A DNA stretch of 12,758 nt from JAJRXG01 sp964640065 (GTDB taxonomy: Bacteria > Bacteroidota > Bacteroidia > Chitinophagales > Saprospiraceae): assembly GCA_964640065.1 (NCBI GenBank), contig CAZXIE010000106.1, forward strand, positions 1 to 12,758, read 5' to 3'. The notes below the pieces were generated by a model. That model saw only the letters and a program-made list of their open reading frames with translations. It made no database searches and was not told the DNA's origin. Shown here piece by piece: positions 6,833 through 12,758 of the stretch. Both the position numbers and the translations under genes were made by a program. The first letter of the stretch is position 1. The number at the start of each line of letters is the position of its first letter.

Positions 6833-8980
6833 ATGAAAAAAGTACAAAACCGCAAAAAAACGACCTATTTGACCAGTTTTGGATGCGATTTTCTCCAAAA
6901 TGGGTCCAAAATTCTGCTAATCATCAGTTTTTTGGCCATCCACCTTACCCAAAGTATAGCCCAAGACTCTGAAGGCCGTGCACAAGCAGAAAGGATCGTC
7001 CAAAGGCTGATCGAAGATTTTACTGAAAATAATGATGGTGCGGAAGAATTTGACTTTAACAACCTATATGAGGACCTGATTTTTGCCTATCAGAAAAAGA
7101 TTGATCTCAATAATGCTTCGGCTGAAGATCTGGGCTTACTGATATTTCTAGCGCCTGAGGATATCGATGCCATCATCAAGTATCGCAAAGATCAGGGTGC
7201 TTTTATGTCCATCTATGAGCTCCAAGCCGTACCTGATCTAGCAGTTGAGAAGATCAGTTCGATGAGACACTTCCTTAAGGTCGAGTCGAAAGAGAATGCA
7301 GCATCTTCTACTTACAGAGTAAAAGATCTTGCAGATGGAAAATCCCAATTCTACCTAAAATGGAAGTTTGACCTAGAGCAACAACGTGGCTTCAGAGAGG
7401 ATAATGGTGATCCCCCTAACTTTGCTGGAGATCGCCATCATGTCTATATAAGATATCAACACACATCTTCAAAGGTCCGATACGGAGGAATCATAGAGAA
7501 GGATCCAGGTGAAAACTTTACGAACTCCTTCTCCGAAACTGGCTTGGACTATCTCTCACTCCACTATCAAATTAAAAATGCTACTCCTTGGTTGAGTCAA
7601 CTCAACCTAGGAGACTACTCTGTTACCTATGGGCAAGGATTGATCGCTAATAATTCGTTCGCTCTTGGTAAGAGTTCCTTCACTACATCGATCAATCGTG
7701 GAGCTAATAGAATCAGATCATATAATAGTGTATCAGAAAATCTAGCCTTTCGTGGTGTAGCTCTTCAGATCGCTCCTAGTAACTCAGCTTGGTCAGGAAA
7801 TGTCTTCGCATCATATACTCCTCGAGACGTCAACCTCATCACCTCTGACTCTCTTCAGGTCACTGAGTTTTCTTCTATACAAAGTAGTGGCTTGCATAGG
7901 ACACAAAGCGAACAACTCGATCAAGATGGCACCTATGAGTTCACCACTGGTGGTTCGATCACAGTGAGGCCTCTTGACAAATTGAAAATCAGTGGCCAGA
8001 TTATCAACTATAACTATGACTTAGACTTTACTCGTTCTACAAGTCCGTCACAGCTATTTAGGTGGACAGGAAGTCAACTCACTAATGCGAGTATAGACTA
8101 CTCAGCACAAGTGGCTGGGTGGAATATATTCGGTGAGATAGCAAGAAGTTCTGCGGGAGGCTGGGCACACGTACACGGCGCAGTAAAGTCGATAGACCCA
8201 AGATTAGACCTTGCTATATCCTACAGAGATTATAGCCCAGAGTATCAGTCTATTTATTCTAATTCATTTGGAGAGAGTGCTAACACTAACAATGAAAGAG
8301 GAATCTACTTTGGGTTAGAATTTAGAGCTAGTCGCAACTGGACATTACGAGCATATTATGATCAGTGGCGGCATCCATGGTTAAGGTTTAGAGTAGATGC
8401 ACCAAGTACTGGTCGTGAGTATCTCGCACGTATAGATTTTAATGTCAAAAGAAAAAGAAATTACTATGTCCAATATAGGTATGAACAAAAGGATCAAAAC
8501 ACAAGTGTTGTAACACCTATAGACTTTCCAGTATCGCGTGACATCCATCGATTGAGATTTCACTTTGGTCATCAATTATCCCGTGGCATTCAGCTGAGAA
8601 CGAGAGTAGAAGGCTCTTTATTTATGAAAGATGGAGAGTCCGAAAGAGGCATTCTCATCTATCAAGATTTTATAAGTCGACCGATAGAGTCGCCTTTATC
8701 TATCAGTGCACGCGTAGCGTATTTTAATGTGACGGATTTTGATGCTCGCATATTTACATATGAAAACGATCTTCTTTTTGAATTTTTCACTCCTGCTTGG
8801 AATGGCGAGGGTATCCGATATTATCTGAATGCACGATACCGTCTTTCTAACTCTCTCATGGCTGAAGCTCGATGGGAGCAAACGAGATTTTTAGATCGAG
8901 ATGTTGTAGGGTCAGGCAATACAGAGATACTATCAAGTAATCGATCAAGAATCAAAGCTCAGATCAGATGGACATTCTAA
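6833..8980 (+). CDS. Helix-hairpin-helix protein with probable outer-membrane beta-barrel
   Basis: From the ATG at 6833 the product is 715 residues. A long basic n-region precedes a hydrophobic stretch (about 27-44) ending TQSIAQ, a plausible signal peptidase I site. Residues about 89-149 resemble the ComEA-type helix-hairpin-helix repeat: IDLNNASAEDL, then IDAIIKYRKDQGAF, then SIYELQAVPDL. The usual GIG hairpin is replaced by LAPE. The remaining 550 or so residues are rich in alternating aromatic/polar strands (for example HHVYIRYQHTSS, FHFGHQLSRGIQLRTRVEGS). The protein ends in RWTF, a C-terminal phenylalanine typical of outer-membrane barrels. Similar HhH-barrel proteins occur in Bacteroidota but I know of no established function. 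The frame extends to a TTG at 6785; the ATG fits the candidate promoter better. The FGE lipoprotein gene starts inside its last 13 bases. Confidence 0.75.
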   Translation: MKKVQNRKKTTYLTSFGCDFLQNGSKILLIISFLAIHLTQSIAQDSEGRAQAERIVQRLIEDFTENNDGAEEFDFNNLYEDLIFAYQKKIDLNNASAEDLGLLIFLAPEDIDAIIKYRKDQGAFMSIYELQAVPDLAVEKISSMRHFLKVESKENAASSTYRVKDLADGKSQFYLKWKFDLEQQRGFREDNGDPPNFAGDRHHVYIRYQHTSSKVRYGGIIEKDPGENFTNSFSETGLDYLSLHYQIKNATPWLSQLNLGDYSVTYGQGLIANNSFALGKSSFTTSINRGANRIRSYNSVSENLAFRGVALQIAPSNSAWSGNVFASYTPRDVNLITSDSLQVTEFSSIQSSGLHRTQSEQLDQDGTYEFTTGGSITVRPLDKLKISGQIINYNYDLDFTRSTSPSQLFRWTGSQLTNASIDYSAQVAGWNIFGEIARSSAGGWAHVHGAVKSIDPRLDLAISYRDYSPEYQSIYSNSFGESANTNNERGIYFGLEFRASRNWTLRAYYDQWRHPWLRFRVDAPSTGREYLARIDFNVKRKRNYYVQYRYEQKDQNTSVVTPIDFPVSRDIHRLRFHFGHQLSRGIQLRTRVEGSLFMKDGESERGILIYQDFISRPIESPLSISARVAYFNVTDFDARIFTYENDLLFEFFTPAWNGEGIRYYLNARYRLSNSLMAEARWEQTRFLDRDVVGSGNTEILSSNRSRIKAQIRWTF

Positions 8981-10149
8981 GTTGGAAGTCGTGTATCATT
9001 ATAATAAGCTGTCTTTTGCTTGTTGGGTGTAACACAAAAGCAAAAGAGGTCCAAGATGACGCAGACATCGAAGCTCCTATGTCCATGTGTCAACAGATCA
9101 ACCAAAAGGGAATCACGATCATAAGTGCATCAGCTATACAAGACGCAGCAGCCATATTGCCAGACACCAAAATGAGTGATGACTTTTCTGGTATGATATT
9201 GATCAATGGCGGAGACTTTAATCTTGGTGGCAAGGAACGAACAGATCAACCGAAAGACCATCCTGGAAGTCAACCAAGACCAGACGAATTTCCAAATGTT
9301 GGTGTTTCCATTTCCTCCTTCTGGATGGATGAGACAGAAGTTACGAATGCACAATTTTCAAAATTTGTAGAGGCCACTGGTTACATTACTACCGCCGAGC
9401 GACCTATTGCCCTTGAGGAAATCATGTCTCAACTTCCTCCTGGTACTCCACCACCCGATCCTTCTTTACTAGTGCCTTCGTCCTTGGTTTTTGAAAGTCC
9501 TTCGCGAAGTGATATGCGCAATCCGAATGTCCAAGATTGGTGGCGGCTCGTTGAAGGTGCCTCGTGGCAACACCCCCAAGGGCCCGACAGCTCAGTTAAA
9601 GGACACGATGACGATCCCGTGGTTCATATCTCATGGTACGATGCCAGCGCTTATGCACGATGGGCAGGTAAGCGTCTTCCGACAGAAGCAGAATGGGAAT
9701 ATGCCGCTCAAGGAGGAAAGAGTAGCGTCTTTACTTGGGGCGATCAGATTCCTTCTAATCAAAAAGTCGCGAACTACTGGCAGGGAGAGTTTCCAATGAC
9801 CAATACTGTCTCAGATGGCTTCGGGAGACTGGCACCTGTGAAGTCTTTTGCAGCTAATGGTTACGGTCTCTATGACATGGCCGGCAATGTATGGGAATGG
9901 TGCTTGGATTGGTACCATGCCGAGTACTACGAATGTTTGGCCTCAAGCAATGATACGGACGACCCCGGAGGGCCAACATCAAGCTATGATCCCTATATGC
10001 CAAGTACTCCACAGAAAGTCATGCGTGGAGGATCCTTCTTATGTAATGATAGCTACTGTGCAGGGTATCGGACTGCAGCAAGGATGAAGTCTAGTCCGGA
10101 CACGGGTTTAGAACATACGGGCTTTAGGTGTGTGAGAGATGCCAACTAG
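8968..10149 (+). CDS. Formylglycine-generating enzyme-like lipoprotein (sulfatase activator)
   Basis: The 393-residue product has a lipoprotein signal (SCLLLVGC, C21 lipidated) and an FGE-sulfatase domain at about 74-391. Similarity to genuine FGE is strong: PVVHISWYDASAYARWAGKR, LPTEAEWEY, NYWQGEFPMTNT, NGYGLYDMAGNVWEW and the active-site segment GGSFLCNDSYCAGYR, with C359 and C364 matching human FGE C336 and C341. Such enzymes oxidise a sulfatase cysteine to formylglycine using oxygen and copper. GldJ/GldK-type gliding lipoproteins share the fold, but the intact Cys pair favours a catalytic enzyme. Human structural disulfide cysteines C218, C235 and C346 are replaced by A230, A247 and T369. 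The lipid anchor places it in the periplasm or outer membrane. Its ATG lies inside the barrel gene (13-base overlap), so translational coupling is likely. No sulfatase gene is in the window. Confidence 0.88.
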   Translation: MDILSWKSCIIIISCLLLVGCNTKAKEVQDDADIEAPMSMCQQINQKGITIISASAIQDAAAILPDTKMSDDFSGMILINGGDFNLGGKERTDQPKDHPGSQPRPDEFPNVGVSISSFWMDETEVTNAQFSKFVEATGYITTAERPIALEEIMSQLPPGTPPPDPSLLVPSSLVFESPSRSDMRNPNVQDWWRLVEGASWQHPQGPDSSVKGHDDDPVVHISWYDASAYARWAGKRLPTEAEWEYAAQGGKSSVFTWGDQIPSNQKVANYWQGEFPMTNTVSDGFGRLAPVKSFAANGYGLYDMAGNVWEWCLDWYHAEYYECLASSNDTDDPGGPTSSYDPYMPSTPQKVMRGGSFLCNDSYCAGYRTAARMKSSPDTGLEHTGFRCVRDAN

Positions 10150-12611
10150 AATCCGATACTCATTCGTAATCCCCAACCAACATCTCCGTCGGTAACGGAC
10201 CAAACACTATCTAGTCTTACCAATCTGACAATCTTATATCCGATATTATTCAGTCCTACATGGAATTCGTAGTAAGCTGGATTCTCAGGAGTGTTGAGAT
10301 ATTTTGATCCAGCCACTAAACTCCAACCTAACTTTCTGATGCCAGGAATCTTATCTAATAAGTAGCCATCAAAGTAATGCTGAAGATGCACTTGCACATA
10401 ACTCTCATCAGTGCTATAATCATAGTACGGGAGTAAAAGAAAACGATTACTATAATTACTATTAGGTAGTATGAAAATCTCTGACCCCAAGAAATGTCTT
10501 TGATCAAAAAGTGGTAGCTCTCCATCATTAAAAAACACTCCAGCATTCGCATACCAGCTAAATCTACCAGCAACGCCAAGCGTATAATTATCATTGAGAC
10601 TAGCAGCTATCTTTTGATAAGATATGTCCGTACCTCCTACATCAAAGGCTCCAGTATAACTAAGTCTTAGCCTAGGTCCTTCACTTCCGGCATAGAACTT
10701 TCTATCTGGATACAGGACATACTTTTGTTTGAATCTGATGGTTGCAGCTATGTCAACTATCAGCGCCTGATGTCTATCAAAAGATGGATTATCATCGAGT
10801 TCATTAAAAGGGTTATTAGAAAAGAAGTCTTGCTCTGTTCTGAAGTAACTGAAGTTAGAATTATTCACTAGCGGCTGTCGGTCTTCCCACCGTACCTGTG
10901 AAGAAAGAAAGATGCCTGCCCATGGTTCTGATCTATGTCTTAGAGATAAATAGTTGAGCCCTAGAAACCTTGCATGATTTCTTCTGAGAAGTAAGGTGTA
11001 ATAAGTATTTAATGTCGGTGTGATTGGTTCTTGAACATCAAACTGTGAAATCCTACTCCCTCCGCTTAGAGTCAATTCATTCTGATGCAGCCTTGATGGC
11101 CTAAAGGTGATGTATCCATCTGCCCGAAGTTTTTTCTCAGATAGACCATAATTCACATCTCCTCCGAGAAGTATTCTTTTAGTTTCTGTGCTATCAAAAT
11201 ACTTACGATAGTTCCAGTCCAGATTTACCGCGTACCCTTGGACCGTATTAAATTGGATAGTACTTATAGGACTCTTGACACCCCAATAAACATGGTTAGA
11301 TCTTCGACTATAATTATAACCTCCGAGTATATCCCACACCTTAAACTTGTTGTTAATCCGATCTACCGAATCAAGATACACCTTACTTGTTCTGACTGCC
11401 CTGATACTATCCTTCACTACGTAGTCTACCTTCTCTTCTTCAGTCAGTGGCACGGGTCTCGTCTCTGACCAATAAGAGCTGTCTCTTTTGTTAGACTCTG
11501 GTTCTACTAGATAAACTACATTATCAAATAGACCTTCTTCAAACTCTGGATCTATATCATAGTTACTATAGACTCCAGCAAACAATCCATCTAATTGAAA
11601 TCCTAAAGCCTTGATCTTAAACAAAATGGTGTTTGAAAACAAAGCCCAAGTATCTGGCTCTTCCACTGGCACATAAACATGACTAAACGTAAGTGAGTCA
11701 ATAAAAAACAACTGGGTTGCTGCAGCAGTAGCTCCTAACTCTAAAGAGTGTATCATCCATAGATCATCTACTATATAAATGGTACCATAAAAAGAAGGAT
11801 CAGTATCTCTTTTAGGCAGTACAGTGATCTTGTTGATCAAACGCCCATCATCATCTTGAAAGACTCCCTCTAAGCGATATCTATAATAAGCCAATGCGTT
11901 ATCTGCGATTGGTGAGATCATCTGCCTCTGCAGTTCGATAGAGTTGTCATAAAAACTAAACTCCATCTCCCGCGCACTATTAAAGCTATACCCTTGATCA
12001 TTACCGCTGAGTTTAGATGATGTGATGACTTCTTTATAGTCATCACCATCTACATAGAGCTTACTTACGGATTCTGAGAGGTAGACGATACCTGATCTAG
12101 TGGAGTCGATCATCCCATCAAGATCGCCGACTTCTATACCCATGACCTTTTCTGGAGCGTCGAGGATCTTTTGATTTCCCTTCACATAGACATCGCAGGA
12201 GTATCGCTGCAGTTTGTCTCGATAATAAGGCCGTTTGTCTATAGCCTTCCTGATAATGGCATAAGCTGGATCTTCTCGATCGGCAGAGATGACCACTTCT
12301 GATAGCTCGGTAGACTGGACGTTAAGCTGGACATTGATAGTCTGGCTTTCACCTCCTTCTACCCTTCTCTTTACGGTCTGATATCCAACGAATTGATAGA
12401 CGATGGTAACATCGTCATCATCCACTTTAAGTTGATATTCTCCTTCGGTATTAGTGGTAGTTCCTCTTGTGGTTTGATCTATGTAAATACTGACATATGG
12501 CAGAGCCTCGCCCATGTCATCAGTGACTACACCACTTATAACCTGACCGAATACAGCGGTGGGCAGTAGTATCAGCAGAAGGATACACCAATCTATGATC
12601 TTGAGGTTCAT
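10146..12611 (-). CDS. DUF5686 outer-membrane protein with carboxypeptidase-regulatory-like domain
   Basis: The 821-residue product begins with a signal peptide (hydrophobic residues 9-21, cleavage after about A19-FG or before Q23). A carboxypeptidase-D-regulatory-like beta-sandwich follows at about 24-98, with ISGVVTDDMGEALPYVSIYI, a GTTTNTEGEYQL strand and FVGYQT. Residues 114-145 (DPAYAIIRKAIDKRP, then YSCDVYVKG) mark the start of DUF5686. The C-terminal half looks like an outer-membrane barrel, with repeated aromatic strands and a final MSIGF. It lacks the TonB box and full plug of a SusC receptor. The family is common in Bacteroidota and its role is unknown. The ATG at 12611 is followed directly by the signal peptide. 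Its stop overlaps the FGE stop by 4 bases in convergent orientation. Upstream is another gene's terminator, so it appears to have its own promoter. Confidence 0.88.
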   Translation of the reverse strand: MNLKIIDWCILLLILLPTAVFGQVISGVVTDDMGEALPYVSIYIDQTTRGTTTNTEGEYQLKVDDDDVTIVYQFVGYQTVKRRVEGGESQTINVQLNVQSTELSEVVISADREDPAYAIIRKAIDKRPYYRDKLQRYSCDVYVKGNQKILDAPEKVMGIEVGDLDGMIDSTRSGIVYLSESVSKLYVDGDDYKEVITSSKLSGNDQGYSFNSAREMEFSFYDNSIELQRQMISPIADNALAYYRYRLEGVFQDDDGRLINKITVLPKRDTDPSFYGTIYIVDDLWMIHSLELGATAAATQLFFIDSLTFSHVYVPVEEPDTWALFSNTILFKIKALGFQLDGLFAGVYSNYDIDPEFEEGLFDNVVYLVEPESNKRDSSYWSETRPVPLTEEEKVDYVVKDSIRAVRTSKVYLDSVDRINNKFKVWDILGGYNYSRRSNHVYWGVKSPISTIQFNTVQGYAVNLDWNYRKYFDSTETKRILLGGDVNYGLSEKKLRADGYITFRPSRLHQNELTLSGGSRISQFDVQEPITPTLNTYYTLLLRRNHARFLGLNYLSLRHRSEPWAGIFLSSQVRWEDRQPLVNNSNFSYFRTEQDFFSNNPFNELDDNPSFDRHQALIVDIAATIRFKQKYVLYPDRKFYAGSEGPRLRLSYTGAFDVGGTDISYQKIAASLNDNYTLGVAGRFSWYANAGVFFNDGELPLFDQRHFLGSEIFILPNSNYSNRFLLLPYYDYSTDESYVQVHLQHYFDGYLLDKIPGIRKLGWSLVAGSKYLNTPENPAYYEFHVGLNNIGYKIVRLVRLDSVWSVTDGDVGWGLRMSIGF

Positions 12612-12680
12612 CGTACCAAGTTAATCGTGATACATGATGAACAGTCTATCATCTCGACAAATTGCCTTATTGATGAGACT

Positions 12681-12714
12681 AAAAAGCCCGATGCTCACAT
12701 GGAGACATCAGGCT
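12681..12714 (-). terminator. Intrinsic terminator of a minus-strand gene beyond the right edge
   Basis: AGCCCGATG (12685-12693) pairs with CATCAGGCT (12706-12714), nine positions with one C-A mismatch and a 12-base loop. On the minus strand it is followed by TTTTTAG. It must serve a gene lying mostly or wholly to the right of the window. It also separates that gene from the DUF5686 gene, whose promoter should lie within 12612-12680, although I see no convincing consensus there. Confidence 0.65.
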
Positions 12715-12758
12715 GTAATATTTCACTGTCGTAAATCTTTTCTAAGTCTTCTTTGTTA

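Noticed and set aside
8968..10149. Assignment of the FGE-domain lipoprotein as the gliding motility protein GldJ or GldK.
   Set aside because: The segment around C359 and C364 and the long stretches matching true FGE fit a catalytic enzyme better, and no other gld genes are adjacent.
10146..12611. Assignment of the large outer-membrane protein as a SusC/TonB-dependent receptor.
   Set aside because: It shares the carboxypeptidase-regulatory-like N-terminus but lacks a TonB-dependent plug, has DUF5686 sequence instead, and has no SusD partner next to it.
12695..12757. Minus-strand open frame of about 20 codons running in from the right edge, ending in TGA at 12697-12695.
   Set aside because: It ends within the loop of the right-edge terminator and is too short to judge. 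A TAA also lies exactly at the edge (12758-12756) in another frame, so the true end of the neighbouring gene cannot be decided here.

Overview
The window looks like a chromosomal segment of a Bacteroidota bacterium, possibly of the Saprospiria/Cytophagia type. The signs are a DUF5686 outer-membrane protein with a carboxypeptidase-regulatory-like N-terminus, a helix-hairpin-helix/outer-membrane beta-barrel protein, lipoproteins with ordinary lipoboxes, start codons lacking clear Shine-Dalgarno sequences, and TAnnTTTG-like promoter elements. GC content is moderate to low by eye. Nothing in the sequence fixes a genus. I see no insertion sequence, phage gene, tRNA, rRNA or CRISPR array.

Layout, left to right. 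A small DoxX-family membrane protein (minus) is divergent from a long TspO/MBR-type membrane protein, which is followed by a DUF1801 protein (both plus). The DUF1801 gene meets, tail to tail with a 4-base overlap, a tight three-gene minus-strand operon at 1852-5338. In transcription order this is an SMP-30/gluconolactonase-type lipoprotein, a Spinster-like MFS transporter and mannonate dehydratase (uxuA). Together they suggest hydrolysis of a sugar lactone outside the cytoplasm, uptake of the acid, and dehydration of D-mannonate to 2-keto-3-deoxygluconate. About 300 bases further right is a type II (eukaryotic-like) glutamine synthetase gene (minus) with an excellent intrinsic terminator.

A 174-base divergent region containing two perfect short palindromes separates glutamine synthetase from a plus-strand pair. 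The first gene encodes an exported protein with a degenerate ComEA-like helix-hairpin-helix region followed by a probable outer-membrane beta-barrel. The second overlaps it by 13 bases and encodes a lipoprotein closely resembling genuine formylglycine-generating enzyme (sulfatase activator), with both active-site cysteines. This pair converges, again with a 4-base stop-codon overlap, on a large minus-strand DUF5686 outer-membrane protein gene. At the right edge lies a minus-strand terminator belonging to a gene outside the window.

Most genes belong to recognisable families. I see no clearly new defence or mobile system. The most interesting parts are the lactonase-transporter-dehydratase cassette without the usual uxuB/uxaC partners, the coupled barrel/formylglycine-enzyme pair, the paired palindromes at 6739-6791, and a terminator-like structure embedded in overlapping convergent 3' ends.
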